Assembly: GCA_900548695.1 (NCBI GenBank)
Contig: URLC01000004.1
Span: 1 to 64,000 of the forward strand
DNA: 64,000 nt
Source: an uncultured Mycoplasmatota bacterium
GTDB taxonomy: Bacteria > Bacillota_I > Bacilli_A > RF39 > UBA660
Direction of reading: 5' to 3'
This document shows positions 16,741-25,490 of this stretch, piece after piece. How positions within the stretch are numbered: the first letter of the stretch is position 1; the number at the start of each line of letters is the position of its first letter. The notes under the pieces were generated by a model, which had not been told where the DNA came from, ran no database searches, and worked only from the letters and a program-made list of their open reading frames with translations. Made by a program: the position numbers and the translations under genes.

Positions 16741-18384
16741 ATGAATGAAACAATAGGAGTAAAAGGTGGTAAAAGAGATTTCAAAAGAACGATTATTATT
16801 ACTAAAAACAAAAAAAAGAAACTTCAAGAATACTATCATAAAAAACAAAACTTAAATTTAAAAAAACTAGAACAAGAAGTAAAACAGCTTCAAATTTCTT
16901 CATTCTTAGTAGCTGTCCCAATTGCAATAGCAGGAAATACTTTGGAAACCATCCTACACTTAAGGGATAATAACAAAACAGAAAGAGAAGAAGCCAAAGG
17001 TCTTTCCATAGAAGAACTTCATCAGCAAAATAAACTAGAATTAAAAGAAACTGCTCTTTATATTGAAGATTATCAAACAAATGATAGAAAGTTTACAGAT
17101 TATGGTTATCCTAAAACTACGGATGGCAAAGAAATTGTAAAATATCGAAGTTCTAAAGTCTTAGATAATATAACAAAAGTCTCATACCCAACAGAAGCAA
17201 CTGCTAGAATACCCTTAGAACAAGACATAAAAGAAAAGAAAACTCTAAAACAAGAAGACTCCAAAAGAAAAGTTGAAATAAAAACAGTAAATCAAACGGA
17301 AATTGCACTACAAAAAACAGCTATAGAAGAACTTCCTGATACTTTATTAAAACTAACGGATAAGAAAATAGTGTCACAATATGAAGAAAGTCTAAAAGAA
17401 ATTAAAGGTGAATTAAAAAATATTATCTATGAATTTACTATTTTAGAAAATACTACCAGTGAAATATACAATTCTAAAAAGGCAGAACAAGTTTTAGATC
17501 AATTGATAATTATTATTAAAAAATTAGAAGAATTAAAAGAAAAAATAAAATTAGAATTAACCACATTAGAAGATGATACATATTTAACATACTTAGTAGA
17601 TAATTATATAGAAGATTTTAAAAATAATAAGACGGTTGATGGCGTAAAAGATTCTGGACTTTATATTATGTTATCGGACAAAATAGAAGAAGCCAAGACA
17701 ACCGCTCAAAACTTAAATAATCACATACTAGAAGAAAAAGAAAAATTGGAATTAGATGAGGCACGATTTAGTTTATTAAAGGAAAGCTATTATGACTTTG
17801 AAAACTTTAATAACCAACTACTACTATTTCAAAATGAGCAAGACCAAATTTTAAAAGACCTAGAACAAAAAGTTAAAGAATCAACTACCATTACTGAACA
17901 AGTAGAATACAAAATGAAAACTATGTCTCGTCAAAGTAAAAGACTCTTAAAAATGTTGACATTACCAATGTTAATACCAGGAAATAGAAGTGCCAAGGCT
18001 ATGGCAACAGGAACAGCAGCATATTTATATTTTTTGCATAATCTTTTAAATCCGAAACTTGAAAGAAAAAAATATCGAATCATTAAAGTTACTGACTATA
18101 GCAAAGACATAGAAAATAACATTGCAAAAATTGAAGAAACTACAAACTTGTTAACCAAAACTTCTACTAAACTAAAAGATATGATAGAAAAAATTGAAAT
18201 AGATTTTAAAGACTACATTAAGGAAATACCAGAATATAAAGAATTATTAAATAACTTAAATAGTTTATTAAACAACTTAAAAGAAAAAGAAGAAGAATTA
18301 GCAAGAATTAAAAAGAACCAAGAAAAAGTTCTAGAAGAAAATAATCAAAAAGTAAAAACTTTAGAGCAACGAGAAGAAGTGTAA
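16741..18384 (+). CDS. Coiled-coil protein with two hydrophobic segments
   Basis: 547 residues, start ATG 16741 placed 5 bases after a ggtga ribosome site (an ATG at 16729 lies upstream of that site). Basic N-terminus, hydrophobic segment ~48-66 (SSFLVAVPIAIAGNTLETIL), long charged helical region with coiled-coil character (~150-400), a second moderately hydrophobic region ~405-440 (LLKMLTLPMLIPG ... AAYLYFLHNLL), then another coiled coil to the end. Sits between spoVD and mraY, where murE is found in B. subtilis, but has no ligase motif. Unrecognised; a membrane-tethered scaffold is a guess. Confidence 0.65.
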   Translation: MNETIGVKGGKRDFKRTIIITKNKKKKLQEYYHKKQNLNLKKLEQEVKQLQISSFLVAVPIAIAGNTLETILHLRDNNKTEREEAKGLSIEELHQQNKLELKETALYIEDYQTNDRKFTDYGYPKTTDGKEIVKYRSSKVLDNITKVSYPTEATARIPLEQDIKEKKTLKQEDSKRKVEIKTVNQTEIALQKTAIEELPDTLLKLTDKKIVSQYEESLKEIKGELKNIIYEFTILENTTSEIYNSKKAEQVLDQLIIIIKKLEELKEKIKLELTTLEDDTYLTYLVDNYIEDFKNNKTVDGVKDSGLYIMLSDKIEEAKTTAQNLNNHILEEKEKLELDEARFSLLKESYYDFENFNNQLLLFQNEQDQILKDLEQKVKESTTITEQVEYKMKTMSRQSKRLLKMLTLPMLIPGNRSAKAMATGTAAYLYFLHNLLNPKLERKKYRIIKVTDYSKDIENNIAKIEETTNLLTKTSTKLKDMIEKIEIDFKDYIKEIPEYKELLNNLNSLLNNLKEKEEELARIKKNQEKVLEENNQKVKTLEQREEV

Positions 18385-18407
18385 AGTTTTGTCTAAAATA
18401 TTTATTT

Positions 18408-18438
18408 TTGCATAATAATTAAGGAACTATGATATAAT
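18408..18438 (+). promoter_or_regulatory. Promoter of mraY
   Basis: -35-like TTGCAT (18408-18413), 19-bp spacer, extended -10 TGATATAAT (18430-18438). Confidence 0.6.
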
Positions 18439-18464
18439 ATTGCAAGAGAAACGGAGTGAACATA

Positions 18465-19445
18465 ATGTTATTATTAACCAAGGCTATTTTTGCAGTAATG
18501 ATTGGTTTTTTATCATCTGCAATATTAGGGTTAATTTTAATCCCAATATTAAAGAAACTAAAATCAGGTCAAAGAATCAGTGTGTTCGTTGGAGAAAATC
18601 ATCGTAAAAAAGAAGGTACTCCAACAATAGGTGGTCTAATCTTTATTATTCCAACTATCGCAGCAACGATTGCTTTAGCAGTAACAGATAAAATTTCTTA
18701 TACATCGAATTTAGGGATAGTTTTACTGGTATTCCTAGGATATGCTTGTATCGGTTTCTTGGATGATTTCTTATCAATTAGAAGAAGTCAAAATGAAGGA
18801 TTAACCACTTATCAAAAATTAATAATGCAAGTATTGATTGCTATTGGTTTTTTCTATATCTATATGAGAAATGGAGGTCAAACTTCCTGGGTAGTTGGTA
18901 CACTACATATTGATTTAGAAATGGGTTGGTTATATGGCTTGTTCATTCTATTCGTCTTAGTAGGAGCAAGTAATGCAGTTAATTTAACCGATGGACTGGA
19001 TGGACTGGCTGGTGGACTTTCGGCTATTGCCTTTATCGCTTTCAGTTTAATTTCTTTAGTGGTAGGCTTTGAAGATATAGGAATATTTAGTTTAGTATTA
19101 GTAGGAAGCTTACTTGGTTACTTGATATATAATACACATCCAGCTAAAGTCTTTATGGGAGATACGGGATCTCTTGCTTTAGGAGCGACCATGGGAGCGA
19201 TTGCTATTTTAACTCATAGGGAATTAACTTTATTAGTAGTTGCAGGCGTATTTGTGATAGAAACACTAAGTGTAATTATTCAAACCTTCTGGGTCCAAGT
19301 ATTCCATAAAAAATTATTTTTAATGACTCCAATACATCACCATTTTGAAAAATTAGGATGGCAAGAAACAGATATTGTTAAACTATTTTGGGTAATAGGT
19401 TTATTACTAGCAATGGCTGGAATAATATTTGGAGTATGGTTGTAA
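18465..19445 (+). CDS. mraY: Phospho-N-acetylmuramoyl-pentapeptide transferase MraY
   Basis: 326-residue polytopic membrane enzyme that transfers phospho-MurNAc-pentapeptide from UDP to undecaprenyl phosphate, making lipid I. Diagnostic motifs: GFLDDFLSIRR (~95-105), NAVNLTDGLDGLA (~170-182), YNTHPAKVFMGDTGSLALG (~222-240) and the HHH motif MTPIHHHFEKLGW. The ATG at 18465 is chosen because it is 5 bases after the gagtga ribosome site; an in-frame GTG at 18456 lies inside that site. Own promoter and terminator, so it is monocistronic although in dcw order. Confidence 0.97.
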   Translation: MLLLTKAIFAVMIGFLSSAILGLILIPILKKLKSGQRISVFVGENHRKKEGTPTIGGLIFIIPTIAATIALAVTDKISYTSNLGIVLLVFLGYACIGFLDDFLSIRRSQNEGLTTYQKLIMQVLIAIGFFYIYMRNGGQTSWVVGTLHIDLEMGWLYGLFILFVLVGASNAVNLTDGLDGLAGGLSAIAFIAFSLISLVVGFEDIGIFSLVLVGSLLGYLIYNTHPAKVFMGDTGSLALGATMGAIAILTHRELTLLVVAGVFVIETLSVIIQTFWVQVFHKKLFLMTPIHHHFEKLGWQETDIVKLFWVIGLLLAMAGIIFGVWL

Positions 19446-19477
19446 AAAAGATGTCAAAAATAAAGCATCTTTTTTTG
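19446..19477 (+). terminator. Rho-independent terminator of mraY
   Basis: Stem aaaagatg / catctttt around an A-rich loop, followed by seven T. Confidence 0.8.
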
Positions 19478-19539
19478 TTTTTAGATAAATAATGATAAAA
19501 TATAGTTATAAAATAATAACTATATGAAAAGGTGAGCAT

Positions 19540-21282
19540 ATGAATTATTATGATAAGGTAGAATTATTAGTGAATAGAATGTATAGCGAAATAGAAGATA
19601 ACCTCGACGAAATTAAAAGTCACATAAGTAAAAAAAGAAACTTTTTCAAATTAGAAGAAGAATCTAAAGAAATAGAAGAAATTATAAACATGGAAGTTGA
19701 TTCACTAAAATGTGAATTAACAGATAATGGAATAAAATTTCTATTCTTTAATGAAAATGTATATAAATTAATAAAAGATTTTATTCCTAAATCAATTACT
19801 AAATTAGCAATACCTCTTTCTAGATTACCATCTTTACAAGAGTTAAGTAACTTTCCAATGCTAAAGGAGTTAACAAGAAATGATTTTCAAGGATATACAA
19901 AGCAAGAACTAGATTATATCAAAAAATTGGGAATTAATAATTGTCACTGTCAAAACGCTTATATGATGGTGGATAGCCAAACACTATCAGACTCTTCCAC
20001 AATTGCGATAACAGGAGATGAAAAAATTGCTTCATATAATAAAGTGATAGTAACACCAACGGATAATTATCCATCCCATAAAGAAATATCATATCTACAA
20101 ATATCTTTAGCAGATATAAATAATATGGAGAATTTAAAAAAGCTAATGGAAAAAGATATAATTAGAAGGCTTACACCACATGCTCATTTAACAATTGAAA
20201 ATCCTAATAATAATTCAATGATAAAAGTAGAACTTTCTGATAAAAAAGAAATTGCCTCTTTAAAAATAAATAATAAAGATTATACTGAAATAGAAAAAAT
20301 ATTATCTTTCATAGAAAAGAATAATTATCAAGTAAATGAAATTACTGTTTTTTTAGATAATAAAACTGATAGAAATTTGCAAATTTTAGAAAAGTTTTCT
20401 AAAAAACTACCAATAAAAATAAATTATGGTGATGTTGTAGAAACGGATTATGAAGGATTTGCTAGTATGCGAGCAACTATGGATTGGTATAAAGAAATTA
20501 TCAATGAAAATGATTTAAGCCCAGCAGAGAAGGTGTTATTTGCTTATGACATAATAAAATCTTTTCAATATAATGAAAGTAAAGAGGATAAGAATAATTC
20601 TAGATATATTCCCGAAATAATAAAAACTGGAAATATTGTCTGTGTTGGTTATTCATCGTTTTTAAAAGAGTTATTAAACGAGTTAGGAGTAAGGGCATCA
20701 ACTTTTAGCGTGATGACTCCTAATGCTAACAATCAGGGAGAACTAACCGGTCATAGGAGAAATATCATTGCCTTGGATGATGATAAATATAATATACACG
20801 GTATATTTACACTAGATGCTACTTGGGATTCAAAAAGAAAAAACTTATCTTTAGTGCGAGATGAAAAGAATGAACGACAAGTAAGATTTAATCCTCTAGA
20901 AAATGATACTCTAGAAAAGTCATATGAAGATTTATCATTGTATCGCCATTTTTTAACACCATATTCTGATTATGAAACATTATATCCAAGAGATACTAAA
21001 CCAGGAATATATAATGACATTATAACTGGCAAATTTGATACTTCCCAAAAAGAAACTTTACTTGGTAAAAATATTTCTGATGAAGATGCTCAAAATATAA
21101 TTAGAAATACTAAAAGACCGAATTTAGAGACTTTTACTAAACTGCTTAGAAATGTAAGAGAAAAAGAAGGGTATGGAACTGAGACAATATCTAAAACAGA
21201 AGAATCTATTGAAGTGAATCAAATGATAGATGAATTATACAAAACTGAAAAAACATTTTTTCAACCATCTAAAAAGAACTAA
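19540..21282 (+). CDS. Transglutaminase-like (papain-fold) domain protein
   Basis: 580 residues without signal peptide or membrane segment. The C-terminal third (~335-470) shows a transglutaminase-core layout: Cys368 in IVCVGYSSFLKELLNELG, His405 in GHRRNII, and an Asp in LDATWD (Asp426 or Asp429), the expected Cys-His-Asp order and spacing. Transglutaminase-core proteins in bacteria are mostly proteases or amidases; the real substrate cannot be read from sequence. The N-terminal ~330 residues are unrecognised. It lies between mraY and ftsW, where murD stands in B. subtilis, so a peptidoglycan link is conceivable but only by position. Confidence 0.7.
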   Translation: MNYYDKVELLVNRMYSEIEDNLDEIKSHISKKRNFFKLEEESKEIEEIINMEVDSLKCELTDNGIKFLFFNENVYKLIKDFIPKSITKLAIPLSRLPSLQELSNFPMLKELTRNDFQGYTKQELDYIKKLGINNCHCQNAYMMVDSQTLSDSSTIAITGDEKIASYNKVIVTPTDNYPSHKEISYLQISLADINNMENLKKLMEKDIIRRLTPHAHLTIENPNNNSMIKVELSDKKEIASLKINNKDYTEIEKILSFIEKNNYQVNEITVFLDNKTDRNLQILEKFSKKLPIKINYGDVVETDYEGFASMRATMDWYKEIINENDLSPAEKVLFAYDIIKSFQYNESKEDKNNSRYIPEIIKTGNIVCVGYSSFLKELLNELGVRASTFSVMTPNANNQGELTGHRRNIIALDDDKYNIHGIFTLDATWDSKRKNLSLVRDEKNERQVRFNPLENDTLEKSYEDLSLYRHFLTPYSDYETLYPRDTKPGIYNDIITGKFDTSQKETLLGKNISDEDAQNIIRNTKRPNLETFTKLLRNVREKEGYGTETISKTEESIEVNQMIDELYKTEKTFFQPSKKN

Positions 21283-21299
21283 CCACAGTTCTTTTTTTT
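21272..21299 (+). terminator. Rho-independent terminator
   Basis: Stem aaagaact / agttcttt overlapping the stop codon of the transglutaminase-like gene, followed by a T run. Confidence 0.75.
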
Positions 21300-21332
21300 A
21301 TGTCTAAAAATATAATTAAATAGGGTGATACT

Positions 21333-22436
21333 ATGAAACCTAAATTTGATCATATTCTTTTTTTGGCAGTAATTATTTTATCACTATTTGGTATCATTAT
21401 GATTTTTTCAGCCTCTAGTATTTGGTCAGAATATAAATTTCAAGACAGTTTTCATTATCTAAAATATCAAAGTATCTTTTTTATAATTGGTGTATTTATT
21501 ATGCTATTAGTATCAAAAATTGATTATAAAATTTACTATCAAAAATCTAATACTATTTTACTAGTTTGCATCATTTTATTAATCCTTGTGCTAATACCTG
21601 GTATAGGTAGTGTTAGAAACGGTAGTAGATCATGGTTTGGAATAGGTCCTTTAGGAATTCAACCTAGTGAATTTGCTAAACTAGGTATGATTATTTTCAC
21701 TAGTAAATATTTAACAAATAGTAATAAATTTTTAAAAAGTTACAAAAAGGGTGTATTTCCTATATTAGGTGTTTTGTTTTTCTTATTTGGCCTAATTATG
21801 CTACAACCAGATATGGGAACTGGCACTATTTTAGTCATTTCAATTATTGCTTTATTATTTATTGCTGGCGTAAATATGAAATTCTTTTTAGGAATGGGAT
21901 TTATTGGGATAATAGGTGTAGTTATTTTAATTATTATTGCTCCATACCGAATGGATAGAATTACTTCCTTTATAGACCCTTGGAGTGATGCATTAGGAAC
22001 TGGTTTTCAAATTATTCAAAGTCTCTATGCTATAGGTCCAGGAGGTCTATTAGGAACAGGATTTTTAAACTCTATTCAAAAACACTTTTATCTACCAGAG
22101 CCTCAAACAGATTTTATTTTTTCTATTATAGCTGAAGAATTTGGAGTAGTAGGGGCCTTTATTGTGGTGGGTTTATTTGCTATTATTTTATGGAGAGGTA
22201 TAAAAATCGCTTTAAATAGTAAAGATCAATTTGCTAAATACCTTTCTATAGGTATGATTTTTCAAATTATTTTTCAATCAATTATGAATTTAATGGTTGT
22301 AATAGGCATGATTCCAGTTACGGGCGTAACTTTACCATTTCTCTCATATGGAGGAAGTAGTTTGTTAATTAGTATGATTAGCATGGGTATTCTTTTAAAT
22401 ATTTCAAGAAATAATAAAGAAACATCAAATATTTAA
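21333..22436 (+). CDS. ftsW: SEDS peptidoglycan glycosyltransferase FtsW/SpoVE
   Basis: 367-residue polytopic protein (about ten membrane segments) that polymerises lipid II into glycan strands with a class B PBP partner. Family motifs are clear: GSRSWFGIGPLGIQPSEFAKLG, the catalytic Asp region MLQPDMGTG, YLPEPQTDFIFSIIAEEFG and PVTGVTLPFLSYGGSS. Its place after mraY corresponds to spoVE of B. subtilis. FtsW, SpoVE and RodA are hard to separate by sequence alone; position and the nearby pbpB and spoVD genes favour FtsW/SpoVE. Whether it pairs with PBP2B, SpoVD or both is open. Confidence 0.9.
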   Translation: MKPKFDHILFLAVIILSLFGIIMIFSASSIWSEYKFQDSFHYLKYQSIFFIIGVFIMLLVSKIDYKIYYQKSNTILLVCIILLILVLIPGIGSVRNGSRSWFGIGPLGIQPSEFAKLGMIIFTSKYLTNSNKFLKSYKKGVFPILGVLFFLFGLIMLQPDMGTGTILVISIIALLFIAGVNMKFFLGMGFIGIIGVVILIIIAPYRMDRITSFIDPWSDALGTGFQIIQSLYAIGPGGLLGTGFLNSIQKHFYLPEPQTDFIFSIIAEEFGVVGAFIVVGLFAIILWRGIKIALNSKDQFAKYLSIGMIFQIIFQSIMNLMVVIGMIPVTGVTLPFLSYGGSSLLISMISMGILLNISRNNKETSNI

Positions 22437-22517
22437 AATGGATAACAAGATATTGATATCAAGAAAAATAAGTCATACTAAAACAAACATTGAGAGTTGT
22501 AATAAATCACTAACTTT

Positions 22518-22563
22518 TACTAGTCTAATTAAAAAATGAGTGATATAATAAAAGAGACTAGTA
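22518..22563 (+). promoter_or_regulatory. Promoter bracketed by a perfect 9-bp inverted repeat
   Basis: TACTAGTCT (22518-22526) and AGACTAGTA (22555-22563) are perfect inverted repeats 28 bp apart. Between them lies an extended -10 TGATATAAT (22541-22549), and the right arm sits at the predicted start point. Candidate operator for a DNA-binding regulator controlling the glycosyltransferase gene; the regulator is not identified. Confidence 0.55.
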
Positions 22564-22575
22564 GGTAGGTGAAAT

Positions 22576-23577
22576 ATGAAATATATATCTTTTGTTGTGC
22601 CCTGTTACAACTCTGAAGAATATATGGAAAAATGCATCGATTCTTTACTGATAGGTAAAGATGATGTAGAAATCATTATCATTGATGATGGTTCAAAAGA
22701 TAAAACAGGAAAAATAGCTGATAGGTATCAGAAAAAATATCCAAATATTGTGAAAGCTATCCACCAAGAAAATGGTGGTCATGGTGCGGGAATCAATACC
22801 GGTTTAAAGCATGCAACCGGAAAATATTTCAAAGTAGTAGATAGTGATGACTGGTTAGACGAAAAAGCATATAAAAAACTGTTAAAAGAAATCAAAAAAA
22901 TTGATACGGATTTAATAGTTTGTAACTATGTTTATACATATACAGATGGCAGAAGTGACCATACAATTTCTTTTGCGAATGTTTTTGCTGAGAATAAAAT
23001 TTTAACTTGGAACGATATAAAGCGTTTTAAACTAACTCAATATCCATCTCTTCATTCAATGATGTATAAAAAAAGCGTTTTAGACCAAAGTAATATTGAT
23101 TTACCAAAACATGTTTTCTATGAAGACAACTTGTTTATCTATTTACCACTGGTAAATACTAAGACAATTTATTACTTAAATTTAGATCTTTATCGTTACT
23201 ATATTGGTAGAGCAGACCAATCTGTTCAAGCAAGTCAAATGATAAAACGTAGTCATCATCAAACGTTAGTAACAGAAAAAGTATGTACAGCCTATGATTT
23301 AAGTAAAGTAGAAAATAAAAAATTAAGAAAACTAATGCGCAGAGAATGTATTTTTCTAATGACAATTGGAGTGGTGTTCTCAAGACTTGCTTATTCTAAA
23401 GAAGGAGAAAAACAATATAAAGATCTTTGGAAACAAGTAAAAGAAAAAAATCCTAAACTATACCATAGTATTAGATACTGTACCATGGCAACTTGGGTAT
23501 CATTTCCAACAAGAGTAGGTAGATGGGTTTCTCTATTTGGTTATCGTTTAGCCCATCATTTAGTTAATTTTAATTAA
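22576..23577 (+). CDS. Family 2 glycosyltransferase (GT-A fold)
   Basis: 333 residues. N-terminal GT2 domain: SFVVPCYNSEEYMEKCIDSL, nucleotide-binding IIDDGSKDKTG, ENGGHGAGINTGLKHATGKYF and the metal-binding DxD-type motif VDSDDW (~91-96). No long hydrophobic segment, although ~250-265 is moderately hydrophobic. It transfers a sugar from a nucleotide donor to an unknown acceptor, probably a surface glycan or teichoic-acid-like polymer. Monocistronic with its own promoter and terminator. Confidence 0.88.
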   Translation: MKYISFVVPCYNSEEYMEKCIDSLLIGKDDVEIIIIDDGSKDKTGKIADRYQKKYPNIVKAIHQENGGHGAGINTGLKHATGKYFKVVDSDDWLDEKAYKKLLKEIKKIDTDLIVCNYVYTYTDGRSDHTISFANVFAENKILTWNDIKRFKLTQYPSLHSMMYKKSVLDQSNIDLPKHVFYEDNLFIYLPLVNTKTIYYLNLDLYRYYIGRADQSVQASQMIKRSHHQTLVTEKVCTAYDLSKVENKKLRKLMRRECIFLMTIGVVFSRLAYSKEGEKQYKDLWKQVKEKNPKLYHSIRYCTMATWVSFPTRVGRWVSLFGYRLAHHLVNFN

Positions 23578-23583
23578 AAAATA

Positions 23584-23612
23584 AGAAGTAGTGTAGACTA
23601 CTCTTTTTTTTC
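23584..23612 (+). terminator. Rho-independent terminator
   Basis: Stem agtagt / actact with loop gtag, followed by C and eight T. Confidence 0.75.
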
Positions 23613-23619
23613 TAAAAAG

Positions 23620-23647
23620 TTGACAAAATTTATAAAATAGATATACT
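23620..23647 (+). promoter_or_regulatory. Promoter of the SufC/SufB-type operon
   Basis: Perfect -35 TTGACA (23620-23625), 16-bp spacer, -10 TATACT (23642-23647). This leaves a ~110-nt untranslated leader before the first gene. Confidence 0.7.
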
Positions 23648-23653
23648 TTAAGT

Positions 23654-23757
23654 TGAAAACTTTTAAATTATTATCGTAGTAATTATGATATTTAAATATA
23701 TAGTTAAGTTAATCCTAGAGATAGTAATTAAATTACTAATTAGTTAGGATAGAAAGG
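23654..23757 (+). promoter_or_regulatory. Long untranslated leader with a predicted hairpin
   Basis: The leader contains an outer pairing atcct / aggat around 23713-23750 enclosing an inner hairpin agtaatt / ttact, close to the aaggag ribosome site. It matches no riboswitch class I know. A role in controlling Fe-S scaffold synthesis is inference. Confidence 0.3.
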
Positions 23758-23763
23758 AGAAAT

Positions 23764-24477
23764 ATGTTAGAACTAATAGATATATGTTTTGAAAGAAACA
23801 ACAAAAAAATATTGGATAATGTGAATCTAAAATTAGATACTGATAAATTTTATGTTATTACTGGACCTAATGGAAGTGGAAAATCTACTTTAGCTAAAAT
23901 CATTATGGGTATTGAAAAACCAGATTCTGGAACAATTCTTTTAAACGGTAAAGATATTACCGATAAAAAAATTGATGAAAGAGCCAAATTAGGTATAGGC
24001 TTTGCCTTTCAACAACCAGTTCAGTTTAAGGGAATAACTGTTTATGATTTATTAAAACTAGCTACTAAAAAAGATATAACTAAACAAGAGGCATGTAACA
24101 TTTTATCAAAAGTTGGTCTTTGCGCTTTAGAGTATGTGGATAGAGAAGTAAATAAATCTTTATCTGGTGGAGAGTTAAAAAGAATAGAAATAGCAACAGT
24201 AATGGCCAGAAAACCTTACTTGGCAATCTTTGATGAACCGGAAGCAGGAATTGATTTATGGAGTTTTCAAAATTTAACTGAAGTATTTAAAGAAATTCAG
24301 ACATCTTCTGAAGGAACGACTTTAGTAATTTCTCATCAAGAACGAATTTTAAACATTGCTGACCAAATAATTTTAATGGGTGGCGGAACTATCCAAAAGA
24401 TAGGTGAGAAAGAAGCAATTTTTGGTCATATCTTTACACCTAAAAAATGTTGTAAGGAGGTGGCTAATTGTGAATAA
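23764..24477 (+). CDS. sufC: SufC-type Fe-S scaffold ATPase
   Basis: 237-residue ABC-type ATPase of the SUF Fe-S cluster assembly machinery. Walker A GPNGSGKST (~35-43), Q-loop FAFQQP, signature SLSGGELKR, Walker B LAIFDEPEAGID with the SufC-typical EAGID, and the switch SHQ in place of the usual SHD are present. It overlaps the next gene by 8 bp. Only this ATPase and one SufB/D-family partner are encoded; no sufS, sufU or second sufB/D lies nearby, which is the layout of the minimal two-component SmsCB-type system of some anaerobes and archaea. Confidence 0.9.
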   Translation: MLELIDICFERNNKKILDNVNLKLDTDKFYVITGPNGSGKSTLAKIIMGIEKPDSGTILLNGKDITDKKIDERAKLGIGFAFQQPVQFKGITVYDLLKLATKKDITKQEACNILSKVGLCALEYVDREVNKSLSGGELKRIEIATVMARKPYLAIFDEPEAGIDLWSFQNLTEVFKEIQTSSEGTTLVISHQERILNIADQIILMGGGTIQKIGEKEAIFGHIFTPKKCCKEVANCE

Positions 24478-25387
24478 GATGGATGAAGACTTATTAAATG
24501 AAATAGTTGACAAAAATCCGAAAGAAGCAACTAGTTATAACATTAGAAAAAATGGCAAAGGAATTGAAAGAAAAGTAAATCCTAATATCAATATAATTCC
24601 AAAAGAAAATAATAGCGGAATTGATATTTATGTCAAAGATGATACTTTGTTTGGAACTGTTAATATTCCAGTGATTATAACTGAGTCTGGTTTAAAAGAT
24701 GTCGTGTATAATGATTTTTACATTGGTAAAAATGCTAATGTTATCATTGTTGCCGGATGTGGTATTCATAATGATGGACACCAAGATGCAAGGCATGATG
24801 GGATTCATAGATTTTATCTAGAAGAAAATGCTAAAGTAAAATATATTGAAAAGCATTGTGGAGTAGGTATAGGAGATGGAAAGAAAGTGTTAAATCCTGT
24901 AACCGAAATCCACATGAAAAAAGGTTCATACATGGTTATGGATACTAGTCAGATTAAAGGTGTGGATGATACCATTAGAACAACCAAAGCAGAATTAGAT
25001 GATAACACTACTTTAATAATTACTGAAAAAGTTTTCACAAGTAAAGATCAGATTGCTAAAACAAATTTTGAAGTTACTTTAAATGGGGAAAATGCTAGTA
25101 CTCATGTAACTTCTCGGTCTGTAGCAACTGATAAATCATACCAAGAATTCAAATCGAATGTGATAGGTAATAAGAAAAGCTATGCTCATGTTGAATGTGA
25201 TGCCATTATAAAAGGTGACGGAAAAGTGAAAGCTATTCCTGAAATATATGCTAAAAACGTTGATGCTAATTTAATTCATGAAGCGACAATAGGAAAAATC
25301 GCTGGTGAGCAATTGATGAAATTAATGTCCTTGGGGCTATCTGAAAAAGAAGCAGAAGACGTAATAATTCAAGGATTTTTAAAGTAA
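24470..25387 (+). CDS. SufB/SufD-family Fe-S scaffold protein (SmsB-like, short)
   Basis: 305 residues from GTG 24470, set by a strong aaggagg ribosome site 9 bases upstream; a longer frame from 24404 would lie inside sufC. The central beta-helix core is recognisable: ESGLKDVVYNDFYIGKNANV, VAGCGIHNDGHQDARHDG, EKHCGVGIGDGKKVLNP and the C-terminal IHEATIGKIAGEQLMKLMSLGLSEKEAE motif typical of SufB/SufD. It lacks the long N-terminal domain of canonical SufB (~465 residues). Conserved Cys and His in GCGIH and KHCG could ligate a cluster. It likely forms a complex with the ATPase upstream. Confidence 0.85.
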   Translation: MNKMDEDLLNEIVDKNPKEATSYNIRKNGKGIERKVNPNINIIPKENNSGIDIYVKDDTLFGTVNIPVIITESGLKDVVYNDFYIGKNANVIIVAGCGIHNDGHQDARHDGIHRFYLEENAKVKYIEKHCGVGIGDGKKVLNPVTEIHMKKGSYMVMDTSQIKGVDDTIRTTKAELDDNTTLIITEKVFTSKDQIAKTNFEVTLNGENASTHVTSRSVATDKSYQEFKSNVIGNKKSYAHVECDAIIKGDGKVKAIPEIYAKNVDANLIHEATIGKIAGEQLMKLMSLGLSEKEAEDVIIQGFLK

Positions 25388-25413
25388 TAACATTAAATAA
25401 ATATCAATATAAA

Positions 25414-25442
25414 GAAAAAGCTTATTGACTAAGCTTTTTTAT
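25414..25442 (+). terminator. Rho-independent terminator
   Basis: 10-bp stem aaaaagctta / taagcttttt with a 5-nt loop and T run. Confidence 0.85.
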
Positions 25443-25461
25443 TTATGAAATATTTAGAAAG

Positions 25462-25470
25462 TGATATAAT
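25462..25470 (+). promoter_or_regulatory. Extended -10 promoter of the aminopeptidase gene
   Basis: TGATATAAT at 25462-25470, 20 bp before the ATG. Confidence 0.6.
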
Positions 25471-25490
25471 AAATATAGGAGGCTAATAAT

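Noticed and set aside
22518..22563. Invertible promoter switch
   Set aside because: Arms are only 9 bp and the spacer 28 bp, too small for known site-specific inversion, and no recombinase gene is near.
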